Assembly: GCA_021414305.1 (NCBI GenBank)
Contig: JAIOOS010000012.1
Span: forward strand, 124,001 to 188,000
Length of the DNA stretch: 64,000 nt
DNA from: Burkholderiales bacterium
Lineage (GTDB): Bacteria; Pseudomonadota; Gammaproteobacteria; Burkholderiales; Burkholderiaceae_C
Direction of reading: 5' to 3'
A model generated the notes under the pieces. That model was given only the letters and a program-made list of their open reading frames with translations, searched no databases and was not told where the DNA came from. Position 1 is the first letter of the stretch. Each line of letters begins with the position of its first letter. A program made the position numbers and the translations under genes. Shown here piece by piece: positions 8,309 through 17,158 of the stretch.

Positions 8309-9157
8309 ATGAACCCCACTGCTGCTTCCTCCCCGGACGCCCCCAGGCCGATGCCGCGCCACACCGCGCGTCGGTCGCTGCGCACCCTGTTCGCCGCTAC
8401 CGTGACCGAGTTGTTTCGGCGCGAGCGCCGGCTGGCGCTGTTCGGCTTCGCACTGCTCGCCCTGCTGGTACCGCTGGCCCTGGCCGGGGCATTGGACGAG
8501 CGCACGCTGCGCGGCGCCAATGTCTGGCTCAAGCCGATGAAGTTCGCGCTCTCTCTGGGCCTGTTCGCGCTGACCACCGCCTGGTTCGTCGGCCACCTGC
8601 TGCCGGCGGCGCGCCGCCTGCGCGCGCTGGACTGGATCGTCTGGGTGCTGATCGGCAGCGCCGGCTTCGAACTCGCCTACATCGCGCTTCAGGCCGGGCT
8701 CGGCCGCGGCTCGCACTACAACGTCGGCGACCCCCTGCATGCCGCGCTCTACGGGCTGATGGGCCTGGGCGCACTGTCACTCACCGCCACCCAGCCGGCA
8801 CTCGCCTGGCTGCTGCTGCGCCACGCCGACCCGCGGCGTGCGCCGGCCTACCGGCTGGCCGTGCTCATCGGCCTGGTGCTTACCTTCGTGCTCGGCGCCG
8901 GAGTCGGTGGCCTGCTGTCGGGCATGCAGCCGCCCGAGACCGCCGCGCTGCCGGTCATCGGCTGGTCGCTGGCGGGCGGCGATCTGCGCCCGGCGCACTT
9001 CCTGGGCATCCACGCCCAGCAGGCCCTGCCGCTGGTGGGGTTCGTCGTGGCCGGCGTCAAAGCCAGGAGCGCGTCGCACAAGGTGTGGGCCGCCGCGGCC
9101 GCCTATCTGCTGCTGTTCCTGGCGGCCCTCGCCTGGGGGCTGCCAGGTCGCCCGTGA
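8309..9157 (+). CDS. Conserved polytopic membrane protein of unknown function
   Basis: A 282-residue protein with about seven hydrophobic segments (from residue ~42 LALFGFALLALLVPLALAGA to the C-terminal YLLLFLAALAWGL). Polar motifs between helices, GANVWLKPMKFALS and ARPAHFLGIHAQQALPLVG-like (LRPAHFLGIHAQQALPL), look conserved and may line a cofactor or transport site; the His residues are worth noting. I do not recognise a characterised family. It follows the ABA4-like gene in the same direction and is probably co-regulated by the TetR protein. Confidence 0.75.
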   Translation: MNPTAASSPDAPRPMPRHTARRSLRTLFAATVTELFRRERRLALFGFALLALLVPLALAGALDERTLRGANVWLKPMKFALSLGLFALTTAWFVGHLLPAARRLRALDWIVWVLIGSAGFELAYIALQAGLGRGSHYNVGDPLHAALYGLMGLGALSLTATQPALAWLLLRHADPRRAPAYRLAVLIGLVLTFVLGAGVGGLLSGMQPPETAALPVIGWSLAGGDLRPAHFLGIHAQQALPLVGFVVAGVKARSASHKVWAAAAAYLLLFLAALAWGLPGRP

Positions 9158-9406
9158 AGCGAAGGCGCCGGCGTCGGGCCCCAGGTCTCGGGCCGCACGC
9201 TCTGCCCGAAAGGCAGCTTCCAGGCGGGCCGGGAACCGGAACTCCCGGCCAGAAGCGGGTCCTCCTGACCGTCGGGTTCTGGCGGCCCTGCCTGCGGACA
9301 GCCCAAGCCATCGTTGACACAACGCGTGCAAGCATTCTGTCGGCCGCCCCCACCGGCCCCAGCCGTAGACTCAGCGGTGTTTGAAACGCAAGAGGCAGGG
9401 AATTGC

Positions 9407-10984
9407 GTGACTGCTATGTTGCGCGCCTTGATGGCGCTGTGTCTTTTGGCAGTTGCCGCCGTCAGCCATGCCCAGGACAGGCGCCTCAACCATCCGTTCG
9501 AACGTGCCCTTGCAGCCGGCCAGTACAAGGAGGCCGACCGGATCGCCAAGCGCGACCTGGATGACGTGGCCAGCAGGCCTGACTTCCGTTCAACGGATAC
9601 GGTCGAGCGCTACCTGAGGGCGGCGAAGAATGCCGACATCTGGGCGCGCTGGAGCGAGGCGCGCCAGCTCCTGAGCATCCTCGAGAACGGCATGCAAGGC
9701 GCGCTGCCTCCGTCGAACCCTCTTTGGATGGACTTGCACGCGCGGCAAGTGCGGCTTCATCGGCGCATATCCAGTTTTGGCGTGGCCGATGCGGCCTACG
9801 AGGAAGGCCGACGCAAAGCTGCGCGTCACAAGCTGGAAACCAGGCCCGAGTTCGAGATGCTGCTTTCGATGCAGCAGGAATCGCTGCAGGACCAGCGGCG
9901 CGACTGGGATGCGATCAGGGTCGCTGAGGAAAGGCTCGACTGGCTAAGGCGCCACGAACCGGCAAACGCCGTCGAAATCGGGAACACGCTGACCAGCATC
10001 GGCTCTTCGCAGTTGGCCCTGGACCGCCTGGAAGCAAGCGCCGCCGCGTTCAACCAGGCACTACACGTGCTGGAGCCCGCGTACAAGTCCGGCAAGCCCG
10101 ATCGGCACGCGGCCACGGAGGCGATGAAGCGATGGTCTGATGCGGCCTACCGCGTGCGCGATCGCCAGAAGTGGGACACCTGCAAGTTGCGCAAGGAGCT
10201 TCTCGGTGGCCTTGAAAGGGAATTCGGCACCGCGAGCCCCGAGTTGGTGATGCCGCTGGTCGACATGGCCAGCTACTGCGAAGACGAGATCAGGGCCAGC
10301 GAAGTGCAGGCCATGTTCGATCGGGCATTGAACATCGCCCAGTCCGCCTGGGGTCCGGCTCATCCCGATACGCTGCATGTGCTGGAGCATCAGGGCACGT
10401 ACTACGCCTCGCGCGAGTATTCCGACGCCATGAACGAGAGGGGTCAGCGTATCAAGGCCAAGCATGCAGAGCTGTTGAAGCAGGCCTACATCGATGCGCC
10501 GGCGGCCCTTGCCCAGACGCAGCTCTACGAATTGAGCGCGGAGTCTTTTGCGCATTGCGACAGATTCGCCACGAACAATTGCAAGCCGCGAGTCGGGGGC
10601 TACCTCGCAACATTGTCGCTCGCGTGGGGGGACGACCATCCCGCAATGGTCATGCTCCGAGCCCATGTCGCGACCAGCTTGGGCGGCTTCTCCAGTTCAT
10701 CAGCCACCAAGGCGGACGACGCCGCGCGCTACGCCTTCGTCGATGAACTTTGCGACGCCGCGTTCAGCGCCGCCATGTCGCGCTTGGGCCAAGACCACCC
10801 GCAAACCGGCCGTGTGGCCAAGGAGTGCGCCGACCATTCGGGGCGAATGTGGAATCATGAACGCGCGGCGCGCTTCCTGACTCACGCGGTGCGGATTTAC
10901 TCGAAGAGTTTTGGTGAGAACGACTACGCAACCCAGGAAGTAGTGAAGGACCTGGATCGGTCGCGCATGATCCTGAAGAAATAG
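9407..10984 (+). CDS. Secreted tetratricopeptide-like repeat protein
   Basis: A 525-residue protein with a signal peptide (LRALMALCLLAVAAVSHAQ). I chose GTG 9407 because AGGCAGGG ends 6 nt before it; ATG 9416 is the alternative and keeps the same signal peptide. The mature part is all-helical with TPR-like units of the kinesin-light-chain type: ~200-245 (NTLTSIGSSQLALDRLEASA), ~310-360 (FDRALNIAQSAWGPAHPDTL) and ~460-510 (AARFLTHAVRIYSKSFGEND). It is probably a periplasmic scaffold; no catalytic motif is seen. A TAGACT -10-like hexamer lies at 9365-9370 without a clear -35. The gene is isolated, with a convergent neighbour downstream. Confidence 0.7.
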   Translation: MTAMLRALMALCLLAVAAVSHAQDRRLNHPFERALAAGQYKEADRIAKRDLDDVASRPDFRSTDTVERYLRAAKNADIWARWSEARQLLSILENGMQGALPPSNPLWMDLHARQVRLHRRISSFGVADAAYEEGRRKAARHKLETRPEFEMLLSMQQESLQDQRRDWDAIRVAEERLDWLRRHEPANAVEIGNTLTSIGSSQLALDRLEASAAAFNQALHVLEPAYKSGKPDRHAATEAMKRWSDAAYRVRDRQKWDTCKLRKELLGGLEREFGTASPELVMPLVDMASYCEDEIRASEVQAMFDRALNIAQSAWGPAHPDTLHVLEHQGTYYASREYSDAMNERGQRIKAKHAELLKQAYIDAPAALAQTQLYELSAESFAHCDRFATNNCKPRVGGYLATLSLAWGDDHPAMVMLRAHVATSLGGFSSSSATKADDAARYAFVDELCDAAFSAAMSRLGQDHPQTGRVAKECADHSGRMWNHERAARFLTHAVRIYSKSFGENDYATQEVVKDLDRSRMILKK

Positions 10985-11109
10985 GTGCAACTCAGTCGGT
11001 TGAGGATGACCCGCAAAGCGCTGACCGTCTCTCCCAGGGTCCACATCGGACCTCGCCCGGACCAGAAGTCTCCCAAGCCGCGCGCCGGTCCCCTGCTTGT
11101 CGTTCGCCT

Positions 11110-11137
11110 GGGCGACCGCGCTTCCTGACGGTCGCCC
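11110..11137. terminator. Perfect 9-bp hairpin between convergent genes
   Basis: GGGCGACCG (11110-11118) and CGGTCGCCC (11129-11137) form a perfect stem with a 10-nt loop, midway between the convergent stops at 10984 and 11153. There is no T-run on either side, so this is a stop or 3'-end-protection structure without the classical U-tract. Confidence 0.5.
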
Positions 11138-11152
11138 ACCCGCCCCGGTCCC

Positions 11153-13771
11153 TCAGGGCAGGTTCACCACCACCAGTTGCTGGTAGCAGAGCACGACCAG
11201 CGTCTTCGGCCCGAACAGCGCGAGCTTCGTCGGCCCGGAAAGCCGCGCCGCCGGCGGGCCGCCGAGGACCACGATGCCGCCGCCGGGCACGAGCACGGTC
11301 GGGCTGGAGGCGCCTGCGGGCAGCATCCTCAGGTCGCCCGCGGTGGTCAGGAAAAAGATCGTGCCGTCCGTGTCGACGATCGCGCGGCGCACCTGGCTGC
11401 CCGCCGCGGCGATCGTCGAGACGCTCTGCCCGTCGGACGCGATGCGCCGCAGCAGCCCGTTGTCGACCACGTAGACCGCGCCGTCCGGTCCCACGGCGAT
11501 GCCGGTCGGCGCCTGGAAGCGCGCCGTCGCGATCGGCCCGTCCGCGTTGCCGGCCTGCATCGCCGCGCCGGCGTAGGTGGTCACGTTGCCGCCCGCGTCC
11601 ATCCGGCGGATCGTCTTGGCGAAGTTCTGCGTCAGGAAGACCACGCCCCCTGCGCCCACGGCGACATCGTCGATGTCGTACAAGAGCGCGCTCGGTCCCG
11701 GCCCGTCGGTCGTGCCGGCGGCCTCGCAGTTGCCGGCCGGCGTGGTGACCGAGTTGTCGGCCGCGATTCGGCGCAGGCAGCTGCCGTCCGTCGCCCAGAT
11801 CACGCCCGCGGCGTCGATCGCGAGTCCCTTGCCGGGGCCGCTGAAGGCGGCCTCGCTGTCCTTGCCGTCGCGGCTCGAGAAGCTCCCGTCCTCGCTGCCG
11901 TAGAGCCCGGCGATCGGCGTGACAACGCCCCCGGCTTCGATCCGGCGCACCAGCTTGGCCTGCTTCTCGGCAACGACGAGATTGCCCGCCGGGTCGGTGG
12001 CGATTGCCACGTCCTGGTTGCCGTTGGTGGTGAGATTGAATGGCAGCTGCGCGATCACGCCCGTCGACGCCGGGTCGGCGCTGCCTACGCTGTGCGCGAT
12101 CGTGCGGACGTAGCCGGTGGCGTCGACGTGGCGGATCTTGGCGCCGATGTCGGGGAAGAGGAACGTCCCGTTGGCCCCGTTCGTGACGTCGCCGTCGGTC
12201 TCGAGGCTCGACGCCGTGGCCGGCCCGTCCCAGAAGCCGTCGCCGCCCAGCGCCCGGCCCGAAAACGTGGTTACCGCGCGCGTTGCGAGGTCGATGCGAC
12301 GCAGCCGCGACGAGGAGCGGACGATCACCGCGTTGCCGGAGAGCGCGATGCCCTTCGGCGACTCAAGGACCGCGCCGGTGCCGACGCCGTCGAAGTAGCC
12401 GATGCCGCCGTTGCCGGCAAGCGTCTGGACGGCGCCGGCCGCATTGCCGCTGCGCAGGATCCGGCGCATCCGGTTGTTGCCGGTGTCGGAGACGATGAGC
12501 TCGCCCGCGGCAGTCATCACCAGCTTCTGCGGCAGGCGGAACTGCGCCGCGAGCGGCGACGCCGCGTCGAGGTAGCCCATCGCGCTGCCGGCGTAGGTGC
12601 TGACCACGCCGGCCGGCGTGACGCGGCGGATCAGGTGATTGCCGGTGTCGGCGACGTAGACATCGCCGTCGGGTCCGACGAAGACCCCGCGGGGCCCGTT
12701 GAAGCGCGCGGCGTTGCCGCTGCCGTCGGCGGTGCCGCTGGTGCCGGCGAGGCCGGCGATCGTCGTCACCGAGCCGTCGGCGGCCATGCGGCGGAGGGTG
12801 TGGTTGCCGGTGTCGGCGATGTAGGCGTTGCCGAGGGCGTCGTGCGCCATGCCGAACGGCTGGTTGAAGCGCGCCACCGATGCGGCGCCGTCGGCCGAGC
12901 CGAAGCCGATGTTGCCGGCGACGATGACGATGGAGAGCATGTCGGGGGCCAGCCGCTTGATCCAGCCGTTCGTCGCCATCAGCGTGCTGCCGTCGGGCAT
13001 CGCCTCGAGCGCCGTCAGGTTGTCGATGTCGGCATGGCCGCGCAAGCCCGTGATCGGCAGCGCCGCGATCGATGCGCCGCCCGATGGCGTGCTCACGGTC
13101 AGCGTCGCGGCCTGGCTGGTCGCCCCGCTCTGCCCGCTGCAGGCGAGCGCGGCGCGGAACATCGCGCCGCTGTCTCCGCTGGTCGCGGCCAGGCTGTAGG
13201 TGAGCGCGGTGGCGTTGGCAACGTCGGCAAAGGCGCCGCCGCCCTGGCTGCGCTGCCACTGCACGGCGAGCGTGCCGGAGCTGCAGGTCGCGGCCACGGT
13301 GAACGCGGCCTGCGAGCCGGCGACGACCGTCAGGCTCGCCGGCTGCTGTGTGATGGTCAGCACCGGCGCGCTCTGCGTCACGGTGAGGGTCGCGCTCTGG
13401 CTGGTGACGCTGCCGCCGGCGTTGCTCACCACCGCGCGAAAGGTCGCGCCGCTGTCGCCGAGCACGGTCGCCGGCACGCTGTAGGTGGCGCTGGTGGCGC
13501 CGGCGATGTCGGCGCCGCCCCGCTGCCACTGGTAGGCGAGCGGCGCCGCGCCGGTCGCGGCGACCGTGAAGCTCGCGGCTTGTCCGGCGGTAACGCTGCG
13601 GTCGGCCGGCTGCTGCGTGATCACCGGTGGCGCGACGCCTTCCTCGGAAGGCTCGGGCGGCGGCGGCGCATCGGCGCTGCCGCCGCAGGCGGCGAGCGCG
13701 AGGCAGGCGGCGGCGAGCGCGGCCTGGAGGACGCGGAGGAAGGTCGAGCCGTGAAGGCGAAACGGGTTCAT
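11153..13771 (-). CDS. Lipoprotein with two Ig-like domains and an NHL-repeat propeller
   Basis: An 872-residue lipoprotein; the lipobox is LALAAC with Cys29. Two Ig-like domains occupy residues ~50-130 and ~137-228 (ITQQPADRSVTAGQAASFTV and ITQQPASLTVVAGSQAAFTV, each with the YQWQR/VQWQR strand). From ~245 onward NHL-type blades recur (ADTGNHTLRRM, ADTGNHLIRRV, SDTGNNRMRRI, DNGLLRRIA) with intervening TIAGLAGTSGTADG-like turns, giving a beta-propeller. It is presumably surface or periplasm exposed. It starts 16 bp after the stop of the beta-barrel gene at 13788-14417, so the two form an operon behind a SARP-type promoter. The same barrel + Ig-lipoprotein arrangement recurs at 30553-33730. 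Confidence 0.88.
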   Translation of the reverse strand: MNPFRLHGSTFLRVLQAALAAACLALAACGGSADAPPPPEPSEEGVAPPVITQQPADRSVTAGQAASFTVAATGAAPLAYQWQRGGADIAGATSATYSVPATVLGDSGATFRAVVSNAGGSVTSQSATLTVTQSAPVLTITQQPASLTVVAGSQAAFTVAATCSSGTLAVQWQRSQGGGAFADVANATALTYSLAATSGDSGAMFRAALACSGQSGATSQAATLTVSTPSGGASIAALPITGLRGHADIDNLTALEAMPDGSTLMATNGWIKRLAPDMLSIVIVAGNIGFGSADGAASVARFNQPFGMAHDALGNAYIADTGNHTLRRMAADGSVTTIAGLAGTSGTADGSGNAARFNGPRGVFVGPDGDVYVADTGNHLIRRVTPAGVVSTYAGSAMGYLDAASPLAAQFRLPQKLVMTAAGELIVSDTGNNRMRRILRSGNAAGAVQTLAGNGGIGYFDGVGTGAVLESPKGIALSGNAVIVRSSSRLRRIDLATRAVTTFSGRALGGDGFWDGPATASSLETDGDVTNGANGTFLFPDIGAKIRHVDATGYVRTIAHSVGSADPASTGVIAQLPFNLTTNGNQDVAIATDPAGNLVVAEKQAKLVRRIEAGGVVTPIAGLYGSEDGSFSSRDGKDSEAAFSGPGKGLAIDAAGVIWATDGSCLRRIAADNSVTTPAGNCEAAGTTDGPGPSALLYDIDDVAVGAGGVVFLTQNFAKTIRRMDAGGNVTTYAGAAMQAGNADGPIATARFQAPTGIAVGPDGAVYVVDNGLLRRIASDGQSVSTIAAAGSQVRRAIVDTDGTIFFLTTAGDLRMLPAGASSPTVLVPGGGIVVLGGPPAARLSGPTKLALFGPKTLVVLCYQQLVVVNLP

Positions 13772-13787
13772 GGTGGCGGCTCCGTCT

Positions 13788-14417
13788 TCAGAACGTGAAT
13801 TGCGCGGCGAGGCCCAGCACCTGCAGGCTGCCGCGGGTGGTGTGCACCTTGAAGCGGGTGACGTCGTAGTCGATGCCCACGCTCACCTGCGGCGACGCCT
13901 GCCAGGCGAGGCGCAGGCCGGCGAGCGGTTGCGCGGTCGACTTGCCGGCGCTGTCGAGCTCGAGGTAGTCGGCGTAGTCGAAGCGGGTGCGCACGGCGGC
14001 GACACCGGCCCGGCCGGTGAGGCTCCAGGCCGGCGCGAAGGTCCAGCGGTAGCCGGCCGTCAGGCCCGCGCCGCTCACCTTGAACGTGCCGCCGAACTCG
14101 GTGCCGAGCGGCGTGGTGTCACCCCCCTTGAAGCTGTGCCCGCCGAAGTACACCGCCTGCACGTCCCAGGCATCGTCGAAGCGGTAGCTGCCGAACACCT
14201 TGCCGCCGCCGCTGCTGCGGTCGCAGGGGAAGGAGTCGACGCAGCGGCCCTTGCCGTGGCTGGCCGAGAAGCCGGCGCCGGCGCTGATCTCGCCGGCTGA
14301 AGCGGCGCTGGCGGCCAGGATCGGCAGCGAGGCGAGCAGAGCGCGCAAGGCGGTGGCCGAGAGCCCGCCGCAGCGGCGGGCGAGGCAGACCAGAGACAGG
14401 GAAATCGGGGTCGGCAT
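13788..14417 (-). CDS. Outer-membrane beta-barrel protein (OmpA/OmpW-like), paralogue of 33137-33730
   Basis: A 209-residue protein with a signal peptide ending near SAASA and a mature part of alternating amphipathic strands that ends in Phe (LGLAAQFTF), the usual C-terminal signal of outer-membrane barrels. The start at 14417 has AGGAGG 8 nt upstream. Close to the mature N-terminus sits C-x(4)-PCDRS; the paralogue at 33137-33730 has C-x(5)-PCDRS at the same place, suggesting a conserved disulphide. It is first gene of an operon with the Ig/NHL lipoprotein, and the GCAACG direct-repeat promoter ends 22 nt before ATG. No ligand can be proposed. Confidence 0.82.
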   Translation of the reverse strand: MPTPISLSLVCLARRCGGLSATALRALLASLPILAASAASAGEISAGAGFSASHGKGRCVDSFPCDRSSGGGKVFGSYRFDDAWDVQAVYFGGHSFKGGDTTPLGTEFGGTFKVSGAGLTAGYRWTFAPAWSLTGRAGVAAVRTRFDYADYLELDSAGKSTAQPLAGLRLAWQASPQVSVGIDYDVTRFKVHTTRGSLQVLGLAAQFTF

Positions 14418-14439
14418 GGTTGGGTTCCTCCTGAAAGCG

Positions 14440-14471
14440 ATGGTCTGCAGAGGGCGTTGCGGGGTCGTTGC
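14440..14471 (-). promoter_or_regulatory. SARP-type direct-repeat promoter, site 1 (barrel/lipoprotein operon)
   Basis: Read on the minus strand: GCAACG (14471-14466), 5 nt, GCAACG (14460-14455), 9 nt, then -10-like GACCAT (14445-14440). The repeat period is 11 bp. A transcript would start near 14433, leaving ~16 nt before the ATG at 14417. Four other promoters in the window have the same spacing. Confidence 0.75.
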
Positions 14472-14541
14472 GGCGTTCCCGGCGGCCACGTCATGTCGAC
14501 GGCAGGGGCGTTGCGGCCCGGTCGGCGCGGCGGCGGAGGCA

Positions 14542-14587
14542 TGTCCGTAGAATGCGGACACGGGCGCTCCTGGAAGCGCCCGTTTTT
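14542..14587 (+). terminator. guaC leader: -10-like element and terminator-shaped 5' hairpin
   Basis: CGGGCGCT (14561-14568) and AGCGCCCG (14575-14582) form a perfect 8-bp stem with a 6-nt loop followed by five T (14583-14587), i.e. an intrinsic-terminator shape only 26 nt before the guaC ATG and in its direction. Just upstream TGTCCG/CGGACA (14542-14547, 14555-14560) flank TAGAAT, a good -10 hexamer at 14548-14553. If that -10 is used the mRNA would begin with the hairpin, which could then stabilise the 5' end rather than terminate. If transcription starts further upstream it would be an attenuator or a terminator of upstream read-through. Confidence 0.6.
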
Positions 14588-14612
14588 GCGTCTGCGCGAA
14601 AGGCGGCGAGCC

Positions 14613-15590
14613 ATGGAAATCTTCGACTACGACAACGTCCTGCTGCTGCCCCGCAAGTGCCGCGTCGAGAGCCGCGCCGAGTGCGACCCCTCGCAGGAGT
14701 TCGGCCCGCACCGCTTCGCCCTGCCGGTGGTGCCGGCGAACATGAAGACCGTGGTCGACGAGCCGATCACCGAGTGGCTGGCGGCCAACGGCTTCTTCTA
14801 CGTGATGCACCGCTTCGACGTCGACAACGTCGCCTACGCGAAGTCGATGCGCGGCAAGGGCCTGTTCGTCTCCATCAGCTCGGGCGTGAAGCCGCCCGAC
14901 TACGAGGTGATCGACCGCCTGGCGAGCGATGGCGTCGGCGCCGACTACATCACCATCGACATCGCCCACGGCCACGCCGACACCGTGCACCGGATGATCG
15001 ACCACATCAAGAAGAAGCTGCCGAAGACCTTCGTCATTGCCGGCAACGTGGCCACGCCCGAGGCGGTGATCGATCTCGAGACCTGGGGAGCCGATGCCAC
15101 CAAGGTCGGCGTCGGCCCGGGCAAGGTCTGCATCACCAAGCTGAAGACCGGCTTCGGCACCGGCGGCTGGCAGCTTTCGGCGCTGAAGTGGTGTGCGCGC
15201 GTCGCGACCAAGCCGATCATTGCCGACGGCGGCATTCGCGACCACGGCGACATCGCCAAGAGCGTGCGCTTCGGCGCGAGCATGGTGATGATCGGCTCGC
15301 TGTTCGCGGGCCACGAGGAGTCGCCGGGCAAGACGGTCGAGGTCGACGGCAAGCTGTTCAAGGAGTACTACGGCTCGGCCTCCGACTTCAACAAGGGCGA
15401 GTACAAGCACGTCGAGGGCAAGCGCATCCTCGAGCCGATCAAGGGCCGGCTCGAAGACACGCTGCGCGAGATGAAGGAAGACGTGCAGAGCTCGATCTCG
15501 TACGGCGGCGGCACCAAGCTCGCCGACATCCGCAAGGTGAACTACGTCATCCTGGGCGGCGACAACGCCGGCGAGCACCTGCTGATGTAG
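14613..15590 (+). CDS. guaC: GMP reductase (GuaC type 2)
   Basis: A 325-residue enzyme that converts GMP to IMP with NADPH, linking guanine and adenine nucleotide pools in the cytoplasm. The IMPDH/GMPR barrel is complete: N-terminal [21 protein letters not shown], the phosphate loop and catalytic cysteine in [15 protein letters not shown] (Cys173), and [20 protein letters not shown]. The length matches the Bacillus-type short GuaC (~326) rather than the E. coli type (~347), and no CBS domains are present, which argues against IMP dehydrogenase. The start at 14613 is the first Met that begins the family's usual N-terminus. It is an isolated housekeeping gene inside an accessory region. Confidence 0.93.
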   Translation: MEIFDYDNVLLLPRKCRVESRAECDPSQEFGPHRFALPVVPANMKTVVDEPITEWLAANGFFYVMHRFDVDNVAYAKSMRGKGLFVSISSGVKPPDYEVIDRLASDGVGADYITIDIAHGHADTVHRMIDHIKKKLPKTFVIAGNVATPEAVIDLETWGADATKVGVGPGKVCITKLKTGFGTGGWQLSALKWCARVATKPIIADGGIRDHGDIAKSVRFGASMVMIGSLFAGHEESPGKTVEVDGKLFKEYYGSASDFNKGEYKHVEGKRILEPIKGRLEDTLREMKEDVQSSISYGGGTKLADIRKVNYVILGGDNAGEHLLM

Positions 15591-15628
15591 GCCGCCTTCG
15601 GCCGGCGGCGGCCGACGGCGCGGCCGGG

Positions 15629-16114
15629 TCAGCGCAGGCGGGAAACGATGTGCGCCGCCACCGTGCGCGCCACCGCCGCCGCGTCGCGGGCCTTGGCCCA
15701 GACCTGCACGCTGCCGGCCACGTCGCCGTGCCGGAACTTCAGGCGAACCATCTGCGAGCCCGAGGGCTGCAGCTTCACGCGTTCGAGCACCGCCTCCTCG
15801 CCGATGCCGCGCACCAGCGTCCGGTCGAAGGCCGGCGTGCCCGGCACGCCGGTGGTCATGTCGTCGAAGCGCTCGCGCGCAGCGCCGATGTCGGGCATGG
15901 CCATGAGCGTGACGTAGAGGCCGCGCTCCGGCGGGTGCTCTGCGGTGGCGAGGTCGAAGCCGTTCGGAAAGCACATGCAGGTGCTGAGGCGCGGCCGGCC
16001 GTCCGGCGACCTCGCCGCCTCGTCCGACTTCCTGACGGCGCCGAGCGGGGCGCCGATCCAGCTCACCGCGTCGGCCTTGGTGAAGGTCGCGCAGGCGACG
16101 GGGGTCGCGATCAT
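15629..16114 (-). CDS. Hypothetical protein, paralogue of the secreted protein at 19356-19910
   Basis: A 161-residue protein of unknown function. It shares with the 19356-19910 protein the pattern ADA.S..GAPL, C.c.FP.GF.LATA, PPERGL.vTL, GIGEEA and G.VAGSVQVWAK. The two Cys of CMCF correspond to the CGWF site in the paralogue. Unlike that paralogue there is no clear signal peptide from this ATG, which is supported by a GGAGAG ribosome site. It follows the TM protein gene at 16125-16745 by 10 bp, so the two are co-transcribed. No catalytic motif recognised. Confidence 0.65.
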   Translation of the reverse strand: MIATPVACATFTKADAVSWIGAPLGAVRKSDEAARSPDGRPRLSTCMCFPNGFDLATAEHPPERGLYVTLMAMPDIGAARERFDDMTTGVPGTPAFDRTLVRGIGEEAVLERVKLQPSGSQMVRLKFRHGDVAGSVQVWAKARDAAAVARTVAAHIVSRLR

Positions 16115-16124
16115 CGATCTCTCC

Positions 16125-16745
16125 TCAATTCAGGGCCACGATCGCGCTCTGCACGCCGGGCGAGTCGCGGACGGTGACGACCTGGCGCGTGCTCACGGCG
16201 GACGTGCCCTCCACCGCGACCGCATAGCCGCTGCGAACGGCGCGCACGCCGAGCCTCGCCGCCACCTCGAGGGCGCGTCGCTCGGCCTCGAGCACGTTGT
16301 CGAGAATGTCCAGCTTCACGAGGCTCGAGCCGCTGTGCAGCGCCAGGCCGTAGTGCAGCCGGGTCTCGTAGGCGCTGGAGGTGCGGTGGCCGCTGTCGGT
16401 GCCGGCCTTGGCCACCTTGACCGCCTTCTGCGTCACCTCCACGCGGGCATCGTCGGCCAGGACCGTGCGGCGCTCGCGCGGCACGCCGGCGAAGACGACG
16501 TGCTCGACCACGGTCCTTGTCGCCGGCTCGAAGCCCACCTCGCGGCTGCCGCCCACGTTCCACACGACGGCGCCGCAGACCAGGAAGATCACCGCCGCCA
16601 TGATCGAGTCGGCCGGGCCCGGCGGCCACGGCAGCAGCAGTCCGGCGGCCGCGGCGACGGCGATGCCCAGGCAGATCCAGAGGACGAACGCCGCTCCGGC
16701 GCGGCCCTCCACGAACACGCTCACGTTGCCGGCATCGAGGTTCAT
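16125..16745 (-). CDS. Hypothetical membrane protein with two N-terminal helices
   Basis: A 206-residue protein: two transmembrane helices at ~17-40 (FVLWICLGIAVAAAAGLLLP) and ~46-62, then a ~140-residue soluble part. The soluble part is rich in beta-like stretches and ends VVTVRDSPGVQSAIVALN. The start at 16745 has AGGAGAG 8 nt upstream. I recognise no family. It is the first gene of a two-gene unit with 15629-16114. Its 5' end is back-to-back with the small gene at 16793. Confidence 0.65.
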   Translation of the reverse strand: MNLDAGNVSVFVEGRAGAAFVLWICLGIAVAAAAGLLLPWPPGPADSIMAAVIFLVCGAVVWNVGGSREVGFEPATRTVVEHVVFAGVPRERRTVLADDARVEVTQKAVKVAKAGTDSGHRTSSAYETRLHYGLALHSGSSLVKLDILDNVLEAERRALEVAARLGVRAVRSGYAVAVEGTSAVSTRQVVTVRDSPGVQSAIVALN

Positions 16746-16792
16746 CGCGTACTCTCCTGGGGGCTTTTCGAGGCAAGGGGCGAGCGAGGGTC

Positions 16793-17011
16793 ATGCGCGA
16801 AGTCGACCGCGACACCTACGACCGGGTCATCGAGTCGCTGCAGGCGACGCAGGACCTCGACCCGGCCGTGCACAAGCCGGGCGGCATCGGCCGCATCGAG
16901 CAATGGCGCACCCCCGAAGGCCGGATCTGCGCCTGGGTGCAGGTCGACTACTGGCGGGGCGAGGAAGACGTGCACTTTCTCGTCGACGCGGAGCTGGCGC
17001 CGCCCCCCTGA
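16793..17011 (+). CDS. Small conserved-looking cytoplasmic protein (72 aa)
   Basis: MREVDRDTYDRVIESLQ..., acidic, with no signal peptide or membrane segment and a C-terminal half rich in aromatic strands (IEQWRTPEGRICAWVQVDYW). GC-rich third codon positions and a GAGGG-like ribosome site 3-4 nt upstream support it being real; the spacing is short. Divergent from the 16745 gene (47 bp apart) and 147 bp upstream of the DUF4397-like lipoprotein. Function unknown. Confidence 0.6.
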   Translation: MREVDRDTYDRVIESLQATQDLDPAVHKPGGIGRIEQWRTPEGRICAWVQVDYWRGEEDVHFLVDAELAPPP

Positions 17012-17158
17012 CGCCCCGTCGCCGCGAGTCGCGTGCATTCGGCCCGCCACATCGTGTAACCACCGAGTACCCGGGCTGCGCGGTCGGTCCGATCGGCCCG
17101 GCGACAATGCGGCGAGTCCCTTCCGACAGTAGCGGAGACGTTCCGCCCGACCCCGACC

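Noticed and set aside
11177..13798. An 873-codon plus-strand frame antisense to the NHL lipoprotein
   Set aside because: Low-complexity Arg/Ala/Gly translation with no signal peptide or motif; the minus frame has lipobox, Ig and NHL motifs.
14503..14516. Another CGTTGCGG upstream of the guaC leader
   Set aside because: A single copy, with no second repeat at 11 bp; not considered a site.
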